The notes under the pieces were generated by a model. It did not search any database. It was not told the DNA's origin and was given only the letters and a program-made list of their open reading frames with translations. DNA of 64,000 nt from F23-D06 sp963603365 (lineage in GTDB: Bacteria; Bacteroidota; Bacteroidia; Bacteroidales; WCHB1-69): the NCBI GenBank assembly GCA_963603365.1, contig CAVCMI010000003.1:1-64000 (forward strand), written 5' to 3'. This document shows positions 6,999 through 15,196 of this stretch, piece by piece. The position numbers and the translations under genes were made by a program. Position 1 is the first letter of the stretch; each line of letters starts with the position of its first letter.

Positions 6999-9782
6999 TT
7001 AGTATTTGAGGTGTGGATAACTGCTGAAACCATTAATATCCTTCAGGCTGTCGTCATCATATTGGGCTTTCAGCGGGAAGAGCCCTTGGGTTTCCGTATC
7101 ATTAAAGTACTCAAGACTATCAAGAGGCATGCCTTCGCCCATCTCTATCTTGCCAGACATGATCTCATCACGGCGATAGCGATAAGAATTGACTATTTTG
7201 CTGACAATATCGCCCTGGCAGTCAACGTCGACATCAATCTTGCTGGCATATTGACTGCTGAACGCCTCGGTACTGTACAAACGTCCGCGAGGCATGAGGA
7301 AGTATGCTGTAATAATCGGGTTGGCATCTGTCTCTTCCTTCAGCAGGTTGGCATAGATGGCAAGCTGTGAGGAACGGTTTTTCTGCAGCAGCCTCTGGTA
7401 GAAACTCTTTGATGTCGTCCACTTGAAGTCGAAGATGATGCGCTGCCCATTCTTGCGTGCCAGTACCATATCGGCAAAGCCGTGCATGGCAGGCGTCTCA
7501 GCGTCGGGTGTGCCGAAGGTGTTGCCATTCAGGTGCAACTCGCAAGCTACGACATGCAGTTCGTCTTTCTCTATAATGTCCAGAAGGTGGTCAATGCATT
7601 CACGCAACTGCCCAGAGAATTGGCGGCGCTCGACTGCATTCTCCTGAAGCAACAATATAGCCCCTTTCGTCTCCACCACTTCGTCGAATACTTTATTGTA
7701 ATCAGTTTCCACTCTTTTTTTAATGGCAGCAGGATAGCCACTCGTTTCATCCTCGGGCAAGTAGAACAGATGCTGTATGACAGCGTGTGCCACATTGCCC
7801 TTGGTGGTGGCGATGTTGCTGAGGTCACTCTGTCCGTTGTCGCTGATATAAGCGATGTTCTCCAGTGTGTAGTCTAAAGGATCCTGCATGAGTTTCTCTA
7901 CCGATGTAGGACTCTCATGCTCTTTCCATTTTATCAGGTCTGTGCGCTTTATCTCCGCGTACAAACCGTCATTGCCAGAAGCGGCATTGTCCGTCAATGG
8001 ATCACATGCTTTGTATAAATATTTGTCTAGGGCCGGTGTACATGTCAAGTCCGCATGGTTCGTCACCTGTTGCTCTATGCGTACGATGAGCGGATGCTTG
8101 TTGACGGGTTCACCCCCGGCAGTATCGGGCGTTACGAGCACCAATTGCTTTTGGCAGAACAGCAATGGCAGCATCATGGTCTGTTGCTGTACCCGGCGCA
8201 CATTGTCCTTGTCCCACAGACTGATATGTTTTTTAAGTCCCTCCATCTCCGTGGGAGTGAGGAAATCAGTAGGAGAAGGCATGGGCTCAAAGTCATGGAG
8301 TCCTGCCCAAAGGACTTTGTCTGCCTTGGCTGAAACCTGACCCGGTGTTGAGACGGTCAGACGGGAGGTGGCTTGTGCCTTATATTGCACGAACTCTGAG
8401 GGTTCATACAGACATGCCAAGTGCTTTTCAATTTCTGTGTATGGGATGAGGTCTGAAGGCTGACCGTCATCAGTAAGATTTTTCAGCGTCTCGCAGAGGT
8501 CCGCCAGTCGGTTCAGTTGCGCAATGCGCTGATCGTCTGTATCCTTTTGGGCTATCATTGCTGAACATTGTTTGCTCCAAGCGTTCAGTTCAGTGAGAAA
8601 ATCATGCAGTTTCCCGGCGGTCAAGTTGTCCTCGCTTCCGCCATCAAAGTTAGGGAGGAAAACAGAAGCCTTATGCCGGCGACCGGTTTCCTCATTCTCG
8701 TCTATCGGCTTTCCTGCTTCAGTTTCTGCATTGCCTTCAATCCATTCCTGTACCAACTGACAGCAGTTCTCGTTTCGGTCATCTGTTTGCTTCGAGCGCC
8801 AGCCGCCGGTACGGGCCAGACGCTCTGCCAAACGGTAACGCAGGTTTCCAGGCAGCGGACTGAGTGGAGCATACAGCCATTGCATGAGGGCTGCGATATT
8901 CAGCGGACGGGCCATGAGTGCCACGCCGGTAAAGAACAACTGTATGATCTGAGGAGCACTGTTTGCTACCGAAGATCCCGTTACCGGCTTGCCCATCATT
9001 TGCAGGAAGTTGTCCGTCAGTTTGGTGTCAGGGTTTATTGCTACGTCAAAGTCTTCGTCACTTAGCAATGCAAGAAACTCTTCTGCCTCCATATCGTCTT
9101 TGAAGTTCCAAATTCTCACGGATGTATCTTCTGTGCCGAAAGTCATACTCTTTGCTTCTTCGGATGTCAGAAGCCGTTTCAGATTGGAGAGATTATCATT
9201 CCCTTCAATTGCAGGAACCTTCAGCTGCTCAATGGTAGCGCCATCGGAAACAGCCAACTCGAAAATCTCCTTGAGAGCCGGATGCAGAAGGTCCTTTTGG
9301 TATGGCATAACGAATGCAACCCCATTCATCATGCCCTTGCGAGCTTTGAGCCGCTCTACGATCTTCTTCTGACGGATGCTCACATCGGTATACTTGTCAG
9401 CATCAAAGAGGCTCTCCACCCCTTGCAACACCTTTAATCGCCGGCTTGGCGCCGGAGTGTCTTTGTTCCAGCCGCACACTGCCAGGGCATCGCGCCATTT
9501 CAGCATCTCACGGCTGGTGGCAAGCGGGGATACGGTGTAACTGCCGAGCAGCTGGTTGTCGGCATCATTCTCGTGCGACTTCATATAGTCTCGCACACAC
9601 TTGTAGTAAGCCACGAGTCGGTCGGCATCTGATTTCTTGATTGTGTGCAGACCTAACCGCAATTCCAGAAAGTCAAGCAACTTGTTGAAGTCCACAACCA
9701 TTGTGTCCATCATCACCGGTTGCTCTTTCATGCCAAGGTAGGCCATGCCGCCCTTGTAGTCAAAGCTGAAGTATATTTTCAT
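6999..9782 (-). CDS. AddB-like PD-(D/E)XK nuclease/inactivated-helicase subunit
   Basis: 927 residues from the ATG at 9782 (MKIYFSFDYKGG). The in-frame ATG 54 bases upstream adds an unconserved polar stretch and I reject it. Near the C-terminus are GFADMVLARK, RIIFDFKWT and QLAIYANLL, the D...DxK...QxxxY arrangement of RecB-family nucleases. Further upstream the GNVAHAVIQHLFYL helix supplies the early His. I see no Walker A motif and no four-cysteine iron-sulphur cluster like that of B. subtilis AddB. The stop lies 8 bases before the helicase start, so the two form an operon and very probably a complex for double-strand-end resection. Sequence divergence from the canonical AddB leaves room for a specialised role such as defence against invading DNA. 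Confidence 0.75.
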   Translation of the reverse strand: MKIYFSFDYKGGMAYLGMKEQPVMMDTMVVDFNKLLDFLELRLGLHTIKKSDADRLVAYYKCVRDYMKSHENDADNQLLGSYTVSPLATSREMLKWRDALAVCGWNKDTPAPSRRLKVLQGVESLFDADKYTDVSIRQKKIVERLKARKGMMNGVAFVMPYQKDLLHPALKEIFELAVSDGATIEQLKVPAIEGNDNLSNLKRLLTSEEAKSMTFGTEDTSVRIWNFKDDMEAEEFLALLSDEDFDVAINPDTKLTDNFLQMMGKPVTGSSVANSAPQIIQLFFTGVALMARPLNIAALMQWLYAPLSPLPGNLRYRLAERLARTGGWRSKQTDDRNENCCQLVQEWIEGNAETEAGKPIDENEETGRRHKASVFLPNFDGGSEDNLTAGKLHDFLTELNAWSKQCSAMIAQKDTDDQRIAQLNRLADLCETLKNLTDDGQPSDLIPYTEIEKHLACLYEPSEFVQYKAQATSRLTVSTPGQVSAKADKVLWAGLHDFEPMPSPTDFLTPTEMEGLKKHISLWDKDNVRRVQQQTMMLPLLFCQKQLVLVTPDTAGGEPVNKHPLIVRIEQQVTNHADLTCTPALDKYLYKACDPLTDNAASGNDGLYAEIKRTDLIKWKEHESPTSVEKLMQDPLDYTLENIAYISDNGQSDLSNIATTKGNVAHAVIQHLFYLPEDETSGYPAAIKKRVETDYNKVFDEVVETKGAILLLQENAVERRQFSGQLRECIDHLLDIIEKDELHVVACELHLNGNTFGTPDAETPAMHGFADMVLARKNGQRIIFDFKWTTSKSFYQRLLQKNRSSQLAIYANLLKEETDANPIITAYFLMPRGRLYSTEAFSSQYASKIDVDVDCQGDIVSKIVNSYRYRRDEIMSGKIEMGEGMPLDSLEYFNDTETQGLFPLKAQYDDDSLKDINGFSSYPHLKY

Positions 9783-9876
9783 AATTGTATGGTGTGTTAG
9801 CCGGGGTAAAAAACGCTTCCCATTGTTTTCATTCATTGTTTTAAGAGACCTCTGTTCTTAATCATTTCGCGCCGAC

Positions 9877-9924
9877 CTGCCTGTCCTGCCTGCCGACCTG
9901 TCTGCCGACAGGCAGGACAGGCAG
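9877..9924. repeat. Inverted repeat, 16-bp arms, in the addB leader
   Basis: Arms 9877-9892 and 9909-9924 are perfect complements built from CTGCCTGTCC-type units, separated by 16 bases that themselves contain a CTGTC/GACAG-like pair. The element lies between the -7 box at 9951-9958 and the addB start, so it would be transcribed as a stable hairpin in the roughly 160-base leader of the helicase-nuclease mRNA. No U-tract follows, so it is not a standard terminator. It may be a dispersed palindromic repeat. Confidence 0.8.
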
Positions 9925-9950
9925 ACCAAAATCCAAAGGAATCTGTGCGG

Positions 9951-9958
9951 CAAATATA
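9951..9958 (-). promoter_or_regulatory. Bacteroidetes -7 element for the addB-addA operon
   Basis: TATATTTG on the minus strand fits TAnnTTTG. No good -33 element is visible at the usual spacing. The leader to the addB start would be about 160 bases and contain the inverted repeat at 9877-9924. Confidence 0.5.
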
Positions 9959-10139
9959 ATGTTTTTCTGTTAATTTTTACTTCTCTCAGAAAATTTTAGG
10001 GGGGGCAAAATGTTGTGTATTAGTACGTTATATTGTAAATTCATTTCCATCCGCATCACCTGTTCATAGCGGCATGGCGAGAACTTAGCGTTTTGAGCGT
10101 AGAGTTTAGAGCACAGATGCCGCAAAAAGTTCCATCACA

Positions 10140-10175
10140 ATTCCTAATTCCTAATTCCTAATTCCTAATTCCTCA
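10140..10175. repeat. Tandem CTAATTC heptamer repeat
   Basis: Five near-perfect units of AATTCCT/CTAATTC follow one another (the last degrades to CTCATTC) in the intergenic region between the divergent addB and T9SS-cargo genes. Such short AT-rich tandem repeats are common in Bacteroidetes intergenic DNA and could vary in copy number. Nothing else recognisable lies between 9960 and 10240. Confidence 0.8.
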
Positions 10176-10248
10176 TTCAATAATTGTTCTAATATATTCA
10201 AGTTCGATTTTTTTCAGATTCCGATGTTCTTCATTTCACTGAAAACAG

Positions 10249-10256
10249 TATTTTTG
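10249..10256 (+). promoter_or_regulatory. Bacteroidetes -7 element for the T9SS cargo gene
   Basis: TATTTTTG matches TAnnTTTG 39 bases before the start codon at 10296. The -33 position is not convincing. Confidence 0.5.
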
Positions 10257-10295
10257 CGCCGTCAAACAAGTAACAAAAAACAACAATAAAATCTT

Positions 10296-11222
10296 ATGAA
10301 AAAAATTTATTTTTTGCTTTGCCTTTTTGCATTGTCTTTGCATGCAATGGCTCAGAATCCCTCTGTCTCCGTCTCTATTGACAACGTGACCCCTCTCACC
10401 ATTACTGCGACTTTTACTCCGAATGAGGATTGCGCCTCGTACGTTTACGTAATCAGCACACAAGAGGACATGCAGGCCTGGGCGGCCGCGTTCGGGACAA
10501 CCATTGAGACGTTGGTGCCGATGTGGGGAATTACGGCCAGTGGAGTCACTTCCTATACTTGGAACGACATGTCTCCGGCCACGGAATACACGGTTTTTGT
10601 GATTCCTTATGCCGCCGACAATTCCGCCGGCACAATGGTCACCGCACCAGCAACTACACCGTCAATGGGTGATGATGGCGTTTCTGTCATCGAGATGGAG
10701 GTGGTGGTGCTGTCCGATTCTTCGGTGATGACAAAGACCACCCCGAACAGTTCTACCGCTGTCTATAAGTACGGGCTGATCACCAAACACCTTCACGACT
10801 CCCTCGGCAGCGAGCTGGATGCGTTCCTGATTGATTATTGGGAGAATTACGACCTGCACAATGCCTATGAGTACGAGGAGTGGACATGGCTTGACTTGCA
10901 CGATGTCGATTACTATGCCTGTGCAAGGGGCAAGAACGCCAACGGCGAATGGGGTACGCTGACCATCATCCCGTTCAGCACGCTGACCGGGATCACCGAC
11001 AACAAACAGGATGTGCGCCTTTATCCAAATCCCGCCGGTGATTATCTGAAAATTGAGGGCGAGACGGTCAGGAATGTGGAGATTTTCAGTTTGACAGGCC
11101 AGCGGAAGGCCGTTTACAATGCTTTGGACGGACAAGTCACGGCGCCGGTTTCCGGTTATGCCCCTGGCGTTTACTTGGTGCGCATCAACGGCACTGCTGT
11201 CCGTAAGGTGGTGGTGAAATAA
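10296..11222 (+). CDS. Secreted protein with type IX secretion sorting domain
   Basis: 308 residues. A Sec signal peptide (KKIYFLLCLFALSLHAMAQ) ends at AQ; residues 22-115 look like a fibronectin type III-like beta domain (TATFTPNEDC, SYTWNDMSPATEYTVFVIPY). The last 75 residues are a Por/T9SS type A sorting domain: VRLYPNPAGDYLKI, VEIFSLTGQ, then GVYLVRINGTAVRKVVVK. The product should cross the outer membrane by the T9SS and be processed or anchored at the surface. The middle region (about 130-225) is acidic and unrecognised, so the function of the mature protein is unknown. It stands alone, convergent with the Omp85 gene whose stop is 9 bases away. Confidence 0.85.
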   Translation: MKKIYFLLCLFALSLHAMAQNPSVSVSIDNVTPLTITATFTPNEDCASYVYVISTQEDMQAWAAAFGTTIETLVPMWGITASGVTSYTWNDMSPATEYTVFVIPYAADNSAGTMVTAPATTPSMGDDGVSVIEMEVVVLSDSSVMTKTTPNSSTAVYKYGLITKHLHDSLGSELDAFLIDYWENYDLHNAYEYEEWTWLDLHDVDYYACARGKNANGEWGTLTIIPFSTLTGITDNKQDVRLYPNPAGDYLKIEGETVRNVEIFSLTGQRKAVYNALDGQVTAPVSGYAPGVYLVRINGTAVRKVVVK

Positions 11223-11231
11223 CCGGTGGCG

Positions 11232-12698
11232 TCAGAAAGTCACCTGAATGCCGAAATGTATCAGCCCCTTCTTGAAAGAGAGGGGGCTTTTGCGTTGTTT
11301 CCCCAAGGCATATTCGAGGTAGAAGATTCCTGACTTGACGGCCAGGTGAATGCCGCCGCCAAGGCCGAACGGAGAGTCCTGCAGGTAGTGTCCGTTCAGC
11401 TGCTGTTCGTACGTGCCGCCGTCGAAGAAGAGGCAGGCGTATGAGTTTTTCCCGAACAGGTAGCGGAGTTCTGCGGAGTAGAGCAGGAATGTGGAAGCGC
11501 TGAGGTCGTTGACCTTGAAGCCTCGGATGTTTCCGGGGCCGCCGATGTCGGTCAGTTCGTTGCGGCAGTGCGGCCCTGACAGCAGAGAGCCGCCCTTAAG
11601 CCGCGCAGCGACGGTCCAGCGCTTGCCGAACGGCAGATAGCCTTGAATGCTTCCCGTAATGCAGTAACTGGTTTTCTGCAAAGGGATGTTTTGATAGAAA
11701 ATGTCGTCTATCTGACTGTTCTTGACAATTTTGCGTCTCCCTGCTGACAGGCTGGCGGAGATGTCGATGCCTTTCCGAGGGTTGAAGAGATAGTCGAGCC
11801 GTCGGTAGCGGAAGCGCAGTCCGTAGAGGGACTTCCGGTAGTCGATGAAACTCGAGTCGTTCTCAAAACGGACAAGTCTGGCATCCAGCACCGACGAGCC
11901 GGTGTAGTCGAAGCAGGGTTCTATGTAGCTGTTGTTGACGAAGGCGTAAGGAAGGCCGGCATGGAAGTTGAGGTTGAGGCAGGAGGTGTCGCGCTTGTCG
12001 AGCACAAATGTCCCGTTGACGCCGAAGCGGGTCCGGAAGAGGTAAGGGAAGTTTGCGGAGAGATCGAGGTGCTGCGAGTAGCGGCTGCTGCTGTACCAGT
12101 GGAGACCGATGCTTTCGCCCAACCGGAAGATGTTCTGCAGCGAGAGCGTCAGTTCCCCGTTGACGGTAGTGCGCCCCTCTTTTTCGTCCACGGGGACGAG
12201 CCCGATGTAGCCGTCAAACAGGTTGGTGTTTTTCTTGTTCAGGTAAACGTAAAGGCAGGCCTTGTCTTTCACAAATGCCACGTCGGCTTTGCCGGCAAGG
12301 GAAGCGTATGGCAGTTCTTCCAGTTTCCCGTTCACTTTCTGAATGATTTCTTCGCAGTAGGGCATTCCGTGCCGTAACCCGAGGTATGGATAAAGGAAGT
12401 CTTTGGAAAGCCTGACGGTGCCTTTGACGACGATGGAGTCGAAAGTGACAAAAATTCCGGAGTCTATGACAAGCACCGGGGTCATGTCGCCGGCTTCAGG
12501 GCATGCCGCTTTCAGGGAGACGGCGGCAAAAGGATACCCGCTGTTTTCAAGTTGCTGCAAGGCCTTTTCTGCCTTTTGGGGATAACCGGACAGGTCAGCA
12601 TCCGACGAGACGGAGGGCCTTTCGTGCTGGGCAAACAGCAGACTGCCTCGAAAAAGGACAAAGAGAATGAATATGATATGTGAGACGTTGTGCTGCAA
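11232..12698 (-). CDS. Omp85-family (BamA/TamA-like) outer-membrane barrel protein
   Basis: 488 residues with a Sec signal peptide ending SLLFAQ. Residues about 30-145 form one or two POTRA-like modules (LQQLENSGYPFAAVSL, then FDSIVVKG and KDFLYPYLGLRHG). The remainder is a 16-strand-type barrel ending in an aromatic residue (HFGIQVTF). The GGPGNIRGF signature corresponds to the conserved (V/I)RG(F/Y) loop motif of Omp85 proteins, and the C-terminal LFFDGGTY strand also fits. It is shorter than BamA (about 800), so it is an accessory Omp85 with few POTRA domains, of unknown substrate. Transcribed alone, divergent from the lipoprotein operon at 12779. Confidence 0.8.
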   Translation of the reverse strand: MQHNVSHIIFILFVLFRGSLLFAQHERPSVSSDADLSGYPQKAEKALQQLENSGYPFAAVSLKAACPEAGDMTPVLVIDSGIFVTFDSIVVKGTVRLSKDFLYPYLGLRHGMPYCEEIIQKVNGKLEELPYASLAGKADVAFVKDKACLYVYLNKKNTNLFDGYIGLVPVDEKEGRTTVNGELTLSLQNIFRLGESIGLHWYSSSRYSQHLDLSANFPYLFRTRFGVNGTFVLDKRDTSCLNLNFHAGLPYAFVNNSYIEPCFDYTGSSVLDARLVRFENDSSFIDYRKSLYGLRFRYRRLDYLFNPRKGIDISASLSAGRRKIVKNSQIDDIFYQNIPLQKTSYCITGSIQGYLPFGKRWTVAARLKGGSLLSGPHCRNELTDIGGPGNIRGFKVNDLSASTFLLYSAELRYLFGKNSYACLFFDGGTYEQQLNGHYLQDSPFGLGGGIHLAVKSGIFYLEYALGKQRKSPLSFKKGLIHFGIQVTF

Positions 12699-12745
12699 GC
12701 GGAATGAAAAACAGGACAGGGAAAATGTCTTTTTTTGAAATTTAG

Positions 12746-12753
12746 TATCTTTG
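12746..12753 (+). promoter_or_regulatory. Bacteroidetes -7 element for the lipoprotein-OMP-flippase operon
   Basis: TATCTTTG fits TAnnTTTG, 25 bases before the ATG at 12779. No clear -33 box is visible at 19-21 bases upstream. Confidence 0.55.
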
Positions 12754-12778
12754 CACGTTTTTTAATTCCATAACGACA

Positions 12779-12913
12779 ATGAAAAAAATTATTGTACTGA
12801 TAGTGATGTTTTTCTTTGCGGGAGCGCTGTTTATGGCATGTGATACGCAAAAGAAATGTGCCGCTTACGGTCATTATGCCTGCTATGAGGGACAGGATGC
12901 TGTTTCGGAATAG
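12779..12913 (+). CDS. Small 44-residue lipoprotein
   Basis: ATG at 12779 opens MKKIIVLIVMFFFAGALFMAC, a lipoprotein signal peptide with lipobox LFMAC and lipidated Cys21. The mature part has only 24 residues, with two more cysteines and an aromatic patch (KKCAAYGHYACYEG). A -7 element lies 25 bases upstream and the stop overlaps the start region of the next gene, so it heads a three-gene operon. Short lipoproteins like this occur next to conserved outer-membrane proteins in other Bacteroidales, but I cannot assign a function. Confidence 0.75.
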   Translation: MKKIIVLIVMFFFAGALFMACDTQKKCAAYGHYACYEGQDAVSE

Positions 12914-13688
12914 GGTCATATTCTTGTTCCGCGGCTTCGGGGGCGGATGCTTACGCCACGTTGCTGCCACTGCACTCTTTGTTTGCTTTGCCGCCTTTGC
13001 CGGCGCACAGCAAGTAGGGGAGTATTACCATGATGTAACTCTGAAAGAGTGGAACTTCCGCTTGTTCGTCAATACGGGCGGTGTCGGTGCGGGATTCCAG
13101 CACGGACGAACGCCAGACCTTTACAACAAACATTTCTGGGAGACAGAGTTTCTCTATAACCAACACCCGAAGTCGGTGCGCTCTGTCAATTCGCTGTATG
13201 AGGGCGTTCGCCCGTGCCGTTACGGGCAACTCTATACGCTGTTCTTCGTCCGTGCCGGCTACGGATACCAACGGACCCTGCATACGAAGCCCTATTGGGG
13301 CGGCGTACAGGTCAGCTATACGCTCTCTGCCGGCTTCTCCGCGGGCATCGGCATCCCCAATTATGTGGAGGTCATCAACTATAACACCGGTTATTCTGAA
13401 ATACAACGGTATGACCCCGACAAGCATAATCTGAACAACATAATCGGCGGTGCTCCGTTCTATACCGGCATCCTCGGCACGATTGTGCGCCCGGGCTTCT
13501 ATGCCAAGACGGGCTTTGTGTTCGATTTTGCCAAAGACGACTACAAACTGCAGGCACTTGAAGTCGGGCTCAGCGTGGACATGGTTTTCCCTTTTGTGCA
13601 ACAGATGGCATTCAACAAAGCACGCAAATGCTACCTTGCGGCATATATTGCCTACGACTTCGGGAAAAAGAAAGGTTATCACCAGTAG
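12897..13688 (+). CDS. Conserved outer-membrane protein of unknown function, conjugal-transfer-independent
   Basis: 263 residues if started at the ATG at 12897 (MLFRNRVIFLFRGF), which gives an arginine-rich n-region and a signal peptide ending FAGAQQ; ATGs at 12885 and 12876 are alternatives. The mature part is rich in alternating aromatic and polar residues with YTLFFVRAGYGYQRTL, VQVSYTLSAGFSAGIG and FYAKTGFVFDF, the pattern of beta-barrel strands, and ends in a basic tail. It overlaps the preceding lipoprotein gene by 17 bases and precedes the flippase gene by 12. An outer-membrane location is inferred. No family name can be given with confidence. Confidence 0.7.
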   Translation: MLFRNRVIFLFRGFGGGCLRHVAATALFVCFAAFAGAQQVGEYYHDVTLKEWNFRLFVNTGGVGAGFQHGRTPDLYNKHFWETEFLYNQHPKSVRSVNSLYEGVRPCRYGQLYTLFFVRAGYGYQRTLHTKPYWGGVQVSYTLSAGFSAGIGIPNYVEVINYNTGYSEIQRYDPDKHNLNNIIGGAPFYTGILGTIVRPGFYAKTGFVFDFAKDDYKLQALEVGLSVDMVFPFVQQMAFNKARKCYLAAYIAYDFGKKKGYHQ

Positions 13689-13700
13689 ATCAGGTCTCTA

Positions 13701-15194
13701 ATGTCAAAATCTTTGAAACAGTTAGCAAGCCAAACCGTCATTTACGGGGCTACCAACATCATCGGCAGGCTGCTCAATTATTTGCTGGTGCCGCTTCATA
13801 CCTACATCTTTTCAGATGCGGCACAATATGGGGTCGTGGGCGAGCTTTATGCCTGGACAAGCCTCTTTATCGTAATCCTCACATACGGGATGGAGACGGC
13901 TTTTTTCAATTTTTCCCGCAAAGAGGAAATCAAGGATAAGGTCTATACGACTATCGTGACGTCTCTTATGGTCACTTCCACGGTTTTCATTGTGCTGTGT
14001 TCCTGCTTTTCAACGCCGATAGCGCAATGGCTCAAGTATCCGGCACATCCCGAATATGTGGTTTGGTTTTCTGTCATCATCGGCGTTGACGCGTTATGCT
14101 CCATCTTTTTTGCACGGCTGCGTTACCTGAACAAGGCTATGCGGTTTGCGGCTGTCAAGATCACCAACATCCTCATCAATGTTTTGTTCAACCTGTTCTT
14201 TTTGCTGCTTTGCCCCTATCTGCTGAAGAATCATCCCGAACTCGGTTTTGTACGGCATATTTACAATCCTCAGGTCGGGGTGGGCTATATTTTCATCTCT
14301 AACCTGATTGCTTCGCTGGCTACGCTGCTGATGTTGCTTCCGAGTTTCTTCAGGCAGAAGTATGCTTTTGACTTCGCGCTGTGGCGCAAGATGTTTGCAT
14401 ACGCTTTCCCGCTCCTGATATTCGGTTTGGCAGGCATTGTCAACGAGACGATGGACCGCGTGCTGATCAAGTATCTTTCTACCCGTCCCGACCCGCAGGC
14501 ATCGGTGGGCATCTACAGTGCTTGCTACAAGATTTCCATTATGATGACCATCTTTGTGCAGGCATTCAAGTATGCGGCAGAACCCTTTTTCTTCAACAAG
14601 GCAAAAGACAAAGACGCGAAAGAGACATACGCCGAGGTTATGACGGCCTTTGTGTTTGTATGTTCTGTCATCTTTGCGGGCATTATGCTCTATATTGACA
14701 TTGTGCAGTATTTTGTGGGTCCGGCATACCGTGTCGGTCTACCCGTCGTGCCGGTCTTGCTGCTTGCCAACCTGTTTTTAGGGATTTTCTACAACCTTTC
14801 CATCTGGTATAAACTGACTGGCAAGACGAGATACGGGGCGTACATCGCTTTGATGGGAGCAGCGGTGACCTTGGTTCTCAATGTTTTGCTGATTCCCCGT
14901 TTCGACTATATGGGGGCGGCGTGGGCCACGTTTGCCTGCTATTTCTTTATGATGGTTGTCTCTTACCTGCTTGGGCAGAAGCATTATCATGTGAACTACA
15001 ATCTGAAAAGGATACTGTTCTACATTGTGCTGGCCGTAGGCGTTTACGGGCTGAGCCTCCTGATATGCCGCGGCTTGCACATCGAGCGGGTAGGCATACG
15101 CTTGGCGGTCAATACGGTTTTGCTGGCAGTCTATGGCTCAACGCTGGCTTTGATGAACCGCAAATACCTGAAAGCGCTGCTTCTGCGCCGGTAG
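13701..15194 (+). CDS. Wzx-type polysaccharide flippase
   Basis: 497 residues with about 14 hydrophobic segments and no signal peptide. The N-terminus (KQLASQTVIYGATNIIGRLLNYLLVPLHTY) is the typical first helix of the polysaccharide-transport branch of the MOP exporter superfamily. It should move an undecaprenyl-linked glycan across the inner membrane. Twelve bases separate it from the outer-membrane protein gene upstream. It converges with the nfeD-like gene, whose stop is 2 bases away. No glycosyltransferase or polymerase gene is adjacent, so its substrate cannot be inferred from context. MurJ is a less likely alternative given the different N-terminal sequence. Confidence 0.8.
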   Translation: MSKSLKQLASQTVIYGATNIIGRLLNYLLVPLHTYIFSDAAQYGVVGELYAWTSLFIVILTYGMETAFFNFSRKEEIKDKVYTTIVTSLMVTSTVFIVLCSCFSTPIAQWLKYPAHPEYVVWFSVIIGVDALCSIFFARLRYLNKAMRFAAVKITNILINVLFNLFFLLLCPYLLKNHPELGFVRHIYNPQVGVGYIFISNLIASLATLLMLLPSFFRQKYAFDFALWRKMFAYAFPLLIFGLAGIVNETMDRVLIKYLSTRPDPQASVGIYSACYKISIMMTIFVQAFKYAAEPFFFNKAKDKDAKETYAEVMTAFVFVCSVIFAGIMLYIDIVQYFVGPAYRVGLPVVPVLLLANLFLGIFYNLSIWYKLTGKTRYGAYIALMGAAVTLVLNVLLIPRFDYMGAAWATFACYFFMMVVSYLLGQKHYHVNYNLKRILFYIVLAVGVYGLSLLICRGLHIERVGIRLAVNTVLLAVYGSTLALMNRKYLKALLLRR

Positions 15195-15196
15195 CC

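Noticed and set aside
10140..10175. CRISPR array
   Set aside because: Units of 7 bases without spacers and no cas genes. The coding repeat at 53371-53585 is likewise in-frame protein repeat, not CRISPR.
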